Assembly (NCBI GenBank): GCA_903930515.1
Contig: CAIYYW010000016.1
Coordinates: forward strand, 1 to 6,126
Direction: 5' to 3'
DNA length: 6,126 nt
From: an uncultured delta proteobacterium
GTDB lineage: Bacteria > RBG-13-61-14 > DRUE01
The position numbers and the translations under genes were made by a program. This document shows positions 1-5,379 of this stretch, in pieces. The notes beneath the pieces were generated by a model that was not told the origin of the DNA, did no database searches, and saw only the letters and a list, made by a program, of their open reading frames with translations. Each line of letters opens with the position of its first letter. Position 1 is the stretch's first letter.

Positions 1-672
1 GGCGAAATGGAACCACCAGACCGACTGATAAACCCGGGTCACGCCGGCAATGCTCATTCCCCCAAGTCCCATTGAAACCAGGTATCCGATGGGGGAATAT
101 GCCGCCCATTGGTCATTGGTATAAGCAATCCGGATCCCCTCAAGCAGGAACCCGGTGATGACGACCGCGGCGAATAGTATGAGCAAAAAGGCGTCATCCC
201 ATTTATTGTCCAGCCGGTCGGGCTTGATGATGTATCTGCGGATTGCGGCGTAGGCCAGGCCGGCGAGCAGGGCCAGGCCGGCGAGGTCGGCGAACATGCT
301 GATGGCCAGATATAAGGGGCCGTGATATATGCGGAACTTGAAATCCACATCCACGAACACAACCGCGGTGGTGAGCATAAGGGCTAGGAACGACCAGAAG
401 ATCGCGACATGCATTATGCCCGGGACCGGGTCCTTGAGCACGCGCATTTGCAGCGGGGTGTCCCAAACGAACAATTTGATCCGGGCGAACCAGTTGTTGA
501 AGCGGCTCTGGTCCGGTTGCGCCGAGAACCAGAATTTTAGTTTCTGATAAAAGCCGTAGGCGCAAATCCCCAGCGCGATCGTTGCCAGGGGGTAGATCAT
601 AAATTTGTAGGGCGCGTCAATATGCCAATACATCGCCCTTTGCGCGACATTGGCTGGTATGGTCATATCCAT
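1..672 (-). CDS. NarI/HdrE-like membrane cytochrome b-type subunit, N-terminal part (runs off the window edge)
   Basis: The first 224 residues are visible and the reading frame is still open at position 1, so the C-terminus is missing. The ATG at 672-670 is preceded by GAGGAGG (686-680) at 7 nt, which supports it over the ATG at 666. The protein is strongly hydrophobic, with likely membrane spans at about residues 24-41, 84-107, 117-143, 159-180 and from about 193. Histidines 88, 117 and 222 lie in or beside spans and are candidate haem b ligands. The layout, including a PGIMH motif at the second span and an RLDNKWDD loop before the fourth, resembles the respiratory nitrate reductase gamma/DsrM/HdrE-like domain. 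In many anaerobes this domain is fused to a C-terminal 4Fe-4S and CCG (HdrD-like) domain. If so, it would pass electrons between the quinone pool and a cytoplasmic partner. That Fe-S part lies outside the window and is inferred. It is the last visible gene of a leftward operon, 53 bp after the second resolvase-like gene. Confidence 0.78.
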   Translation of the reverse strand, partial: MDMTIPANVAQRAMYWHIDAPYKFMIYPLATIALGICAYGFYQKLKFWFSAQPDQSRFNNWFARIKLFVWDTPLQMRVLKDPVPGIMHVAIFWSFLALMLTTAVVFVDVDFKFRIYHGPLYLAISMFADLAGLALLAGLAYAAIRRYIIKPDRLDNKWDDAFLLILFAAVVITGFLLEGIRIAYTNDQWAAYSPIGYLVSMGLGGMSIAGVTRVYQSVWWFHFA

Positions 673-725
673 TTTAATTCCTCCTCTATTCGCTGCAGGG
701 CATGCTCGCGCATGCTCCCGCGCGA

Positions 726-1169
726 TCAAGCCGCTTCTTTGCCTTGTTTCTTTTCCACGACCGCCAGGGCGGCATCGCGCTGCCGCTCGGCCAGGGCGCC
801 CATATAGCGGTGCCGGACCTGTTGGCTCAGGCAATCCCATAGGTAGGAACTGCAAACGAGCTGGAGCCGCTTCCGGTCCAGGGTTTTGAGGAACGGTTCC
901 AGTTCCTTCCGCTTCCGGCTCAGGCACCAGATCCGCTCAACCAGGATGGTGTCCACGGTCGGGCCGCAATTGAGAGCATCCCTGACCCCGGGCTGATTGA
1001 TAAAATCCTCGCGGTAATTTTCGTCCTCATAAACGCAGACCAGCTCCAGGTTTTCCCGCTTGGCATATTCCTGGATCCGCTCTTTCTGGAACTCCTTGCT
1101 GATCTTAAGGTCGGTTCCCAGGATCGGGATGTCGCACACATAACCGACTGCTTTTCTTGGCTTGTTCAT
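726..1169 (-). CDS. Degenerate serine-recombinase-like domain protein, second tandem copy
   Basis: 147 residues. The ATG is preceded by GGAAGGAGG at 7 nt. The sequence follows the scaffold of a resolvase/invertase N-terminal domain: GYV near residue 9, ISKEFQ (23-28), YA..ENLELV.VYED (35-49), PGV (60-62), ILVERIW.LSR (75-85) and a LVC strand (104-106). Key catalytic positions are altered. No RVS motif follows GYV (it reads GYVCDIP, with a 10-residue insertion before ISKE). The DR of DRLSR is replaced by W81-C82, and the arginine before PG is Q59. There is no HTH or recombinase domain after it, only a charged tail. It aligns without gaps to the upstream paralogue (about 57% identity over the first 122 residues by hand count), sharing Cys 12, 68, 106 and 113 and the block WDCLSQQVRHRY. 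It is probably not an active recombinase. A structural, regulatory or redox role is possible, but the function is unknown. Confidence 0.8.
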   Translation of the reverse strand: MNKPRKAVGYVCDIPILGTDLKISKEFQKERIQEYAKRENLELVCVYEDENYREDFINQPGVRDALNCGPTVDTILVERIWCLSRKRKELEPFLKTLDRKRLQLVCSSYLWDCLSQQVRHRYMGALAERQRDAALAVVEKKQGKEAA

Positions 1170-1177
1170 CTTAAGGC

Positions 1178-1186
1178 CTCCTTCCG
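1178..1186 (-). promoter_or_regulatory. Shine-Dalgarno site of the second resolvase-like gene
   Basis: On the minus strand GGAAGGAGG is followed by CCTTAAG and then ATG at 1169. This is a near-perfect anti-16S match at ideal spacing and it fixes the start. It abuts the intercistronic palindrome, so that hairpin could affect access to this site. Confidence 0.7.
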
Positions 1187-1213
1187 GCGCGCAGACACCC
1201 TTGTCTGCGCGCC
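1186..1213. repeat. Intercistronic perfect palindrome (12-bp stem, 4-nt loop)
   Basis: Left arm GGCGCGCAGACA and right arm TGTCTGCGCGCC are exact reverse complements around a CCCT loop. It lies in the 52-bp spacer between the two resolvase-like genes, immediately before the Shine-Dalgarno site of the second. A nearly identical palindrome (core arms GCGCAGACA/TGTCTGCGC, loop CTCT) occurs at 5116-5137, so this belongs to a dispersed repeat family. In the transcript it would form a stable hairpin that could attenuate transcription or protect mRNA ends. No U-run follows on the minus strand, so it is not a standard terminator. Confidence 0.75.
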
Positions 1214-1221
1214 TTAAAAAT

Positions 1222-1662
1222 TCACGCGGCCTGCTCGTGCCTGGATTCTGCCCGGGCCCTGGCTTCTTGCCGCATCTTCTCCGCCAAATCCTCGCCGTAG
1301 CGATGCCGTACTTGCTGACTCACGCAGTCCCAGAGTTGAGAGGTGCAAACCAGAGGAACCCTTCTCGCATCCAGCTTGTCCAGCACCGGCTCCAAGTCCT
1401 TCATCTTCCGGCTCATCGCCCACACCCGCTCCACCAGGACCAGGTCGTAAGCCTCTTCGCAACAGAGGACCTTGTTCACCCCCGGCCGGTTCAAACAACC
1501 CTCCCCGGAGCAGTCATCCTCGTAGATGCCGACCAGCTCAAGGTTTTCCTTCTCGGCGTATTTCAAGATCCTCAGTCGCTGATCCTCCTTGCTGATCACC
1601 AGGTCGCTTCCGACCACCGGCACATCACACACATAACCGATTGCCCTCTTCATCTTTTTCAT
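1222..1662 (-). CDS. Degenerate serine-recombinase-like domain protein, first tandem copy
   Basis: 146 residues from the ATG at 1662, chosen because AAAGGAGG lies 7 nt upstream. An in-frame ATG at 1698 has no such site and would lie almost on the predicted transcription start. Scaffold motifs match a resolvase N-terminal domain: AIGYV (7-11), ISKEDQ (23-28), YAEKENLELVGIYEDDCSG (35-53), NRPGV (58-62) and LVLVERVWAMSR (74-85). The catalytic Arg-Val-Ser after GY is absent (GYVCDVP) and the DR of DRLSR is W81-A82. R59 and R85 are retained. It shares Cys 12, 68, 106 and 113 with the downstream paralogue and has additional cysteines at 51, 56 and 67. There is no DNA-binding C-terminal domain. It is the first gene after the sigma-54 promoter, so it heads the operon that continues into the cytochrome-like gene. 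Loss of recombinase activity is inferred from the residues and the actual role is not known. Confidence 0.82.
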   Translation of the reverse strand: MKKMKRAIGYVCDVPVVGSDLVISKEDQRLRILKYAEKENLELVGIYEDDCSGEGCLNRPGVNKVLCCEEAYDLVLVERVWAMSRKMKDLEPVLDKLDARRVPLVCTSQLWDCVSQQVRHRYGEDLAEKMRQEARARAESRHEQAA

Positions 1663-1669
1663 CTTACTA

Positions 1670-1677
1670 CCTCCTTT
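1670..1677 (-). promoter_or_regulatory. Shine-Dalgarno site of the first resolvase-like gene
   Basis: On the minus strand AAAGGAGG is followed by TAGTAAG and then ATG at 1662. It is a full-strength site at 7-nt spacing. It decides between the ATG at 1662 and the longer in-frame ATG at 1698, and gives paralogues of matching length (146 and 147 residues). Confidence 0.75.
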
Positions 1678-1714
1678 GTTTGAACTGTCTTTTTTCATTT
1701 CGCATATTTAATAC

Positions 1715-1730
1715 TACAACCTCCGTGCCA
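1715..1730 (-). promoter_or_regulatory. Sigma-54 (-24/-12) promoter driving the leftward operon
   Basis: Read on the minus strand this is TTGGCACGGAGGTTGTA. Consensus is TTGGCACG-N4-TTGCW, so the -24 element is perfect, spacing is exact, and only the C of the -12 GC is T. The -24 GG is at 1729-1728 and the -12 GT at 1717-1716. Transcription would begin near 1704, giving a leader of about 42 nt to the ATG at 1662. A sigma-54 activator is encoded on the other side of this region, which strengthens the call. Confidence 0.72.
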
Positions 1731-1767
1731 AAAGTATGCGCTAACTGCTCTTTAAAACAGTAACATA

Positions 1768-1794
1768 TTGATAATAAAGATGAATATATATAAT
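1768..1794 (+). promoter_or_regulatory. Possible sigma-70 promoter for the two-component genes
   Basis: TTGATA (1768-1773) and TATAAT (1789-1794) are good hexamers, but the spacer is 15 nt, shorter than the usual 17. A start near 1801 would leave a leader of about 220 nt before the kinase ATG. A second weak candidate, TTGACT (1988-1993) with TAAGAT (2010-2015) at 16 nt, would start almost at the ATG. The whole region is AT-rich, so chance matches are likely. Confidence 0.3.
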
Positions 1795-1834
1795 TTTGTC
1801 TGTTTCCCAGAAAATTTTTGCGGCCTTCCTGGTA

Positions 1835-1979
1835 TGTATCCGTATCTTTATATTATACAAATCAAGGCACTCGGATATGCTGATACAATTCTAACTGGCT
1901 GAAATTTAATGGTTTTAATGAAGCGACCATCTCTTTTCTGACTTGAATCATTCTTTTTGAGTGTATCAATAAAAGATAC
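1835..1979. promoter_or_regulatory. Cluster of GTATC/GATAC motifs, candidate activator-binding (UAS) region
   Basis: GTATC occurs at 1836-1840, 1842-1846 and 1963-1967, and its reverse complement GATAC at 1882-1886 and 1975-1979. The last pair forms GTATC-N7-GATAC, a 17-bp inverted repeat of the size bound by NtrC-type dimers. The hexamer TGTATC is shared by three sites. The cluster lies about 120-260 bp upstream of the sigma-54 -12 element, the normal range for enhancer sites, and also directly upstream of the regulator operon. That the neighbouring regulator binds here is inference. Confidence 0.4.
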
Positions 1980-2023
1980 GATTTTGCTTGACTTTGCGGA
2001 TTTTTTGCTTAAGATATGAATTG

Positions 2024-3427
2024 ATGTCAAACCGAGCGGTATTTCCACCCACGGAGGAAGAGCTGCTTTCGCGGCTGAATTGGTTTGTAAAACTGCGCTG
2101 GCTTTTTTTGCTGGGATTGGCCGGGGTGCTGTTTTTCGCCGCGGATGTTTTTCAAGTGAAGTTCAAGGCCTTTCCGATCGTGCTGATCGGGATCATCGTT
2201 CTGATATACAACCTGGTTTTTTATTTCCTTCATTCCTGGATGCGCCAGCAGCCGGGCCGGGAGGTCTCCAAGCGGGGCTTGAGGATTGAGGCCAATTTCC
2301 AGATCGGTCTGGACCTGTTATGTCTGGTGTTCCTGATCCATTACAGCGGCGGGATCGAGAACCCGTTCGTGTTCTTCTTCGTGTTCCATATGATCCTGGG
2401 CAGCATCCTGCTCACCGGCCGCGACATCTGGTTCCAGGCCGCAGGCGCCACCGGGATCCTGTTCCTCCTGCTCGCCCTTTCCTATTACAAGGTGATCGCC
2501 CACTACCATATGGAGGGGTTCGCCTCGGACCAGCTCTGGAGCAATGTCCCCTATATCTACGCCGGGGTGGCCTCCTTCCTGGCCACGGTGTTTATGTCCG
2601 TGTATATGACCAATTCCATCGCGCGCAGCCTGAGGAAGAGGGAGAAGGAGGTCTTCTTCACCAAGACCCAGTTGGAGAAAAAATCGCGCGAGCTGGAACT
2701 GGCCAACCAGGAACTGATCCGGAAGCAGAACCTGCTGATCCAGTCCGAAAAGCTCGCCTCGCTCGGGAAACTTTCCGCCGGGGTCGCCCACGAATTGAAC
2801 TCGCCGCTTACCGGAATCCTGAGCTTCTCATATTTCATCAAGGAGCATTGCGCCTCCGATCCCCAGGCCCAAAGCGATATTGAGGTGGTGATCCGCGAGA
2901 CTGAGCGCTGCAAGAAGATCATCAAGAGCCTTCTGGATTTCGCGCGCCAGAGCCAGCCGGAGAAGAAGGAGGATGACCTGCTCCATATTTTGAACAAGAC
3001 CATCTCGCTGGTTGAGAACCATAAGGACTTCAAAAATATTGAGATCGTCAAAGACTATCCGGAAAAGCTGCCTTTGATTATGTTTGACAAAGACCAGATC
3101 CAGCAGGTGTTTATGAACCTGGTCGTGAACGCGATGGAGGCGATGTCCGGCAAGGGCAAGCTCCAAATCCGCGCCGGGATCGGCTCGGACGGGAACGACC
3201 TTGAAATCTCCTTCCGCGACACCGGCTCCGGGATCAGCGAGGAGAACCTGCAGAAGATTTTCGACCCGTTCTTCACCACCAAGGAAAAAGGCACCGGACT
3301 CGGCCTCAGCATCAGCCTGGGGATCATTGAAAACCACGGAGGCAAGCTGGAGGTGTTCAGCGCGCCCGGCCAAGGCTCTACCTTCCTGGTGAAACTGCCG
3401 GTGGTCCCGGTTGGGGAATGGGGGTGA
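2024..3427 (+). CDS. Membrane sensor histidine kinase with RegB-like GGxxNPF motif
   Basis: 467 residues from the ATG at 2024; a TTG at 1988 would add 12. Neither has a clear Shine-Dalgarno site. Residues about 25-196 contain six likely membrane spans (25-42, 49-70, 92-107, 113-132, 136-156, 175-196). GGIENPF at 109-115, between spans three and four, matches the GGxxNPF heptapeptide known in RegB/PrrB as a ubiquinone-interaction site. A charged coiled coil (about 205-236) leads to the HisKA domain with H-box ASLGKLSAGVAHELNSPL and phospho-acceptor His256. Cys296 lies 40 residues later, the same spacing as the H225/C265 pair of RegB. The ATPase domain is complete: N-box with N365/N369, G1 DTGSG (399-403), F-box FDPFFTT (413-419), G2 GTGLGL (423-428). 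There is no PAS domain. It should autophosphorylate and pass phosphate to the regulator encoded immediately downstream. Quinone or redox sensing is inferred from the motif. Confidence 0.9.
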   Translation: MSNRAVFPPTEEELLSRLNWFVKLRWLFLLGLAGVLFFAADVFQVKFKAFPIVLIGIIVLIYNLVFYFLHSWMRQQPGREVSKRGLRIEANFQIGLDLLCLVFLIHYSGGIENPFVFFFVFHMILGSILLTGRDIWFQAAGATGILFLLLALSYYKVIAHYHMEGFASDQLWSNVPYIYAGVASFLATVFMSVYMTNSIARSLRKREKEVFFTKTQLEKKSRELELANQELIRKQNLLIQSEKLASLGKLSAGVAHELNSPLTGILSFSYFIKEHCASDPQAQSDIEVVIRETERCKKIIKSLLDFARQSQPEKKEDDLLHILNKTISLVENHKDFKNIEIVKDYPEKLPLIMFDKDQIQQVFMNLVVNAMEAMSGKGKLQIRAGIGSDGNDLEISFRDTGSGISEENLQKIFDPFFTTKEKGTGLGLSISLGIIENHGGKLEVFSAPGQGSTFLVKLPVVPVGEWG

Positions 3428-3429
3428 AT

Positions 3430-4872
3430 ATGGCGGAAGTGAATGTGCTGGTGGTGGATGACGAGGAGGTGGTGCTGGCCAGTTGCGAGCGCGCCCTGCA
3501 AAGCCAGGGATACGCCGTGATTTCTGCCCAGAGCGTGGACCAGGCCCTGGCGGAACTGGAAAATAATTCGTTTGATGTGGTGGTCGCGGATTTGGTGATG
3601 CCCCGGAAGGGCGGGATGGAACTGCTCAAGATTCTCCGGGAAACCTACCCGCAGATCCGGGTGATTATGATCACCGGATACTCCTCAATCAATACCGCGG
3701 TGGAATCCATCAAGCTGGGCGCGTTTGATTACCTGAGCAAGCCCTTCTCGCCCGCGGAATTGGTGCTCACCGTGAAGAAGGCCCTGGAGGAAAAGGGAAG
3801 ATTGGTGTCGCCCTACCTCACCGACCAGGAAATGCCCGGCCAGATGATCTTTGACAACATCATCGGAAACTCCTCCCGGATGATTGAGGTCTTCAAGTTC
3901 GTATCCAAAGTCGCCGCCACCGATACCACCGTGCTGATCATCGGCGAGTCGGGCACCGGGAAAGAATTGGTCGCCCGCGCCGTCCATAAAAACAGCCGGC
4001 GCAAGGACAACCATTTCGTGGTGGTGGACTGTCTCACCCTGACCCCGACCCTGCTGGAAAGCGAATTGTTCGGTCATATCAAAGGGTCCTTCACCGGAGC
4101 CGTGTCCGCCAAGGCCGGCTTCTTTGAAGTGGCCAACCAAGGGACCCTGTTCCTGGACGAAATCGGAGACCTCAGCTTTGACCTGCAAGGAAAACTGCTC
4201 CGGGTGATCCAGGAGCGAAAATACACCCCCGTGGGTGGCACTGAGCCTAGAGAGACCGACATCCGTCTGGTCGCGGCCACCAACAAGAACCTGAAAAAAA
4301 TGGTTGAGACCGGAACCTTCCGCGAGGATTTGTTCTATCGCCTATATGTGGTCCCGATTTTCCTGCCCCCGCTCCGGGAGCGCAAGGAAGACATCCCGAT
4401 TTTGGTGGAACATTTCCTGAGAAAATTTTCCAGCCGTTACCAAAAGCCCGTCCCCGCGATGTCGGAGAAGGTGATCAAATGCCTGCTCAATTACGCCTGG
4501 CCGGGGAATGTGCGGGAGCTGGAAAATACCATTGAGCGCGCCGCGGTCAGCTTTGAAGGCGGGGAAATCCTGCCCTCCGACCTGCCCGAGCAGATCCAGA
4601 AGGAAGTCGGCGAAGGGGCTGGTCTCGCCCCCGGGACCCTGGGCGAACTGAAAAAAATGAAAAAGCAGCTTCGGGAAAAAGCCATTGAGGATATTGAAAA
4701 GGAGTTCGTATTGAGCGCGCTCAGCTCCCATAATTTCAGCGTGGCCGAGGCCGCCAAGGCCGTGGGTATGCAGCGGACAAACTTCTACCGACTGATCCGC
4801 AAATACAACATTAAACTGCCCAAATCCGAGGAAGAATTGGAATCCGCCGATACTCACAACCACGATCACTGA
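3430..4872 (+). CDS. NtrC-family sigma-54-dependent response regulator
   Basis: 480 residues from the ATG at 3430, 2 nt after the kinase stop, with a G-rich GGGGG stretch 5 nt upstream. An in-frame ATG at 3418 overlapping the kinase end would add 4 residues. Receiver domain (about 5-118): acidic pair D10/D11, phospho-acceptor D54, T82 and K104. AAA+ domain (about 140-380): Walker A GESGTGKE (172-179), sigma-54 contact loop GSFTGA (219-224, usually GAFTGA), Walker B GTLFLDEIGD (238-247), sensor I ATNKN (283-287), FREDLFYRL with putative R-fingers (298, 304), and WPGNVRELEN (357-366). The C-terminus has a Fis-type HTH (about 436-459), then an acidic tail ending in DTHNHDH. All catalytic elements are present, so it should activate sigma-54 promoters when phosphorylated by the upstream kinase. 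The divergent sigma-54 promoter at 1715-1730 is the obvious target, by inference. Confidence 0.93.
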   Translation: MAEVNVLVVDDEEVVLASCERALQSQGYAVISAQSVDQALAELENNSFDVVVADLVMPRKGGMELLKILRETYPQIRVIMITGYSSINTAVESIKLGAFDYLSKPFSPAELVLTVKKALEEKGRLVSPYLTDQEMPGQMIFDNIIGNSSRMIEVFKFVSKVAATDTTVLIIGESGTGKELVARAVHKNSRRKDNHFVVVDCLTLTPTLLESELFGHIKGSFTGAVSAKAGFFEVANQGTLFLDEIGDLSFDLQGKLLRVIQERKYTPVGGTEPRETDIRLVAATNKNLKKMVETGTFREDLFYRLYVVPIFLPPLRERKEDIPILVEHFLRKFSSRYQKPVPAMSEKVIKCLLNYAWPGNVRELENTIERAAVSFEGGEILPSDLPEQIQKEVGEGAGLAPGTLGELKKMKKQLREKAIEDIEKEFVLSALSSHNFSVAEAAKAVGMQRTNFYRLIRKYNIKLPKSEEELESADTHNHDH

Positions 4873-4933
4873 ATTGCCCGCCGGGACATTCTTGCTTGCG
4901 CTGCTGTCAATGTGCGAGCGAATTCAGTCGCGA

Positions 4934-4950
4934 CAAGGGCGCAGCCCTTG
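4934..4950. repeat. Small hairpin downstream of the regulator gene
   Basis: CAAGGGC and GCCCTTG pair perfectly around a GCA loop (7-bp stem), 62 nt after the regulator stop codon. It could stabilise the 3' end of the transcript. No T-run follows, so it is not called as an intrinsic terminator. Confidence 0.4.
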
Positions 4951-4972
4951 ACCAATCTGTGCGAGCGACTTT

Positions 4973-4996
4973 CTTGTCCGCCGACTTGTCCGCCGA
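4973..4996. repeat. Perfect 12-bp tandem duplication
   Basis: CTTGTCCGCCGA occurs twice without a gap at 4973-4984 and 4985-4996, and a third partial CTTGTC follows at 5002-5007. It is part of the repeat mosaic after the regulator gene and may mark slippage or a junction between repeat elements. Confidence 0.65.
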
Positions 4997-5115
4997 AGCT
5001 TCTTGTCATCCATAGCTTTAGCGACGGATGATGGCGAAGGCCGGAAGCCTCTTCAGGCTCGGACAATCTGTAGGCGAAGGCGGAAGGCGCGATAGCTCTG
5101 AAATACACCCCTGGG

Positions 5116-5137
5116 GCGCAGACACTCTTGTCTGCGC
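5116..5137. repeat. Dispersed palindrome, second copy
   Basis: Arms GCGCAGACA and TGTCTGCGC pair perfectly (9 bp) around CTCT. It differs at one position out of 22 from the palindrome core inside the left operon at 1189-1210. Two near-identical copies 4 kb apart in unrelated spacers point to a genome-wide repeat family. Confidence 0.7.
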
Positions 5138-5270
5138 TTCTGCTTCCAATGTGCGAGCGACTTTAGGCGGGATAGCTCTGAATACTCCTCTCCCTTCAAT
5201 GTCCCTTTTGCTGTTTTGCTGTTTACGAATTATTAATTAACCGGGAAAATGCGAAATATGTGTATAAGGT

Positions 5271-5379
5271 AATGATTTTAAAGAGAAATTTAGGTTAAGA
5301 GGGGGAACACCGAAATAATTATTTGAGAAACTTTTTTAGGTTTGAGGGGAATTATTTAAGAAACTTTAGGAGGGGGATT
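5271..5379. repeat. Three degenerate direct repeats of about 33 bp
   Basis: AATTATTTGAGAAACTTT (5317-5334) and AATTATTTAAGAAACTTT (5350-5367) differ at one base. Each is followed by TAGG and a G-rich run (GAGGGGAA, AGGGGGATTA). A weaker first copy lies at 5271-5307, reading ATTTTAAAGAGAAATTTAGG and then AAGAGGGGGAA. Repeat starts are about 33-46 bp apart. The last copy overlaps the 3' end of the GemA-like gene. They could be protein-binding iterons, an element end, or a microsatellite-like array. Confidence 0.5.

Larger units (their letters stand above)
4911..5182. repeat. Repeat-mosaic spacer without a convincing gene
   Basis: The stretch from 4873 to 5355 has no ORF with coding character. 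Its first part is built of short repeated words. TGTGCGAGCGA occurs at 4911-4921, 4958-4968 and 5150-5160, the last two extended by CTTT. GGCGSGATAGCTCTGAA occurs at 5086-5102 and 5166-5182 (16 of 17 equal). CTTGTCCGCCGA is repeated in tandem at 4973-4996. Small inverted repeats include AGCCT/AGGCT at 5046-5059. This looks like several overlapping or decayed copies of a miniature palindromic (REP-like or MITE-like) element inserted downstream of the regulator gene. From 5183 to 5270 the sequence turns AT-rich and I see nothing definite. Confidence 0.6.

Noticed and set aside
698-717. GCATGC-TCGC-GCATGC inverted repeat between the second resolvase-like gene and the cytochrome-like gene
   Set aside because: Only a 6-bp stem built of a self-complementary hexamer; too short to call as a regulatory element.
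1162-1683. Plus-strand frame of 173 codons opposite the first resolvase-like gene
   Set aside because: Antisense shadow of a gene with strong motifs, a Shine-Dalgarno site and a paralogue on the minus strand; its translation has no recognisable features.
1663-1698. Longer start (ATG 1698) for the first resolvase-like gene
   Set aside because: No Shine-Dalgarno site, nearly at the predicted transcription start, and it gives a length unlike the paralogue. ATG 1662 has an ideal site.
1866-1880. Plus-strand GGCAC...TATGC resembling a second sigma-54 promoter facing the kinase gene
   Set aside because: The interval between GG and GC is 11 nt; sigma-54 promoters need 10, so it is one base too long.
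4934-4950. Hairpin after the regulator gene as a rho-independent terminator
   Set aside because: The stem is good but no T-run follows on either strand.
4911-5182. CRISPR array
   Set aside because: Repeats are of different families and irregularly spaced, with no constant repeat-spacer rhythm and no cas genes.
4866-5240. Open frames on both strands across the repeat mosaic (for example 4866-5108 minus and 5028-5240 plus)
   Set aside because: They consist of translated repeats with low-complexity composition and no Shine-Dalgarno site or family motif.
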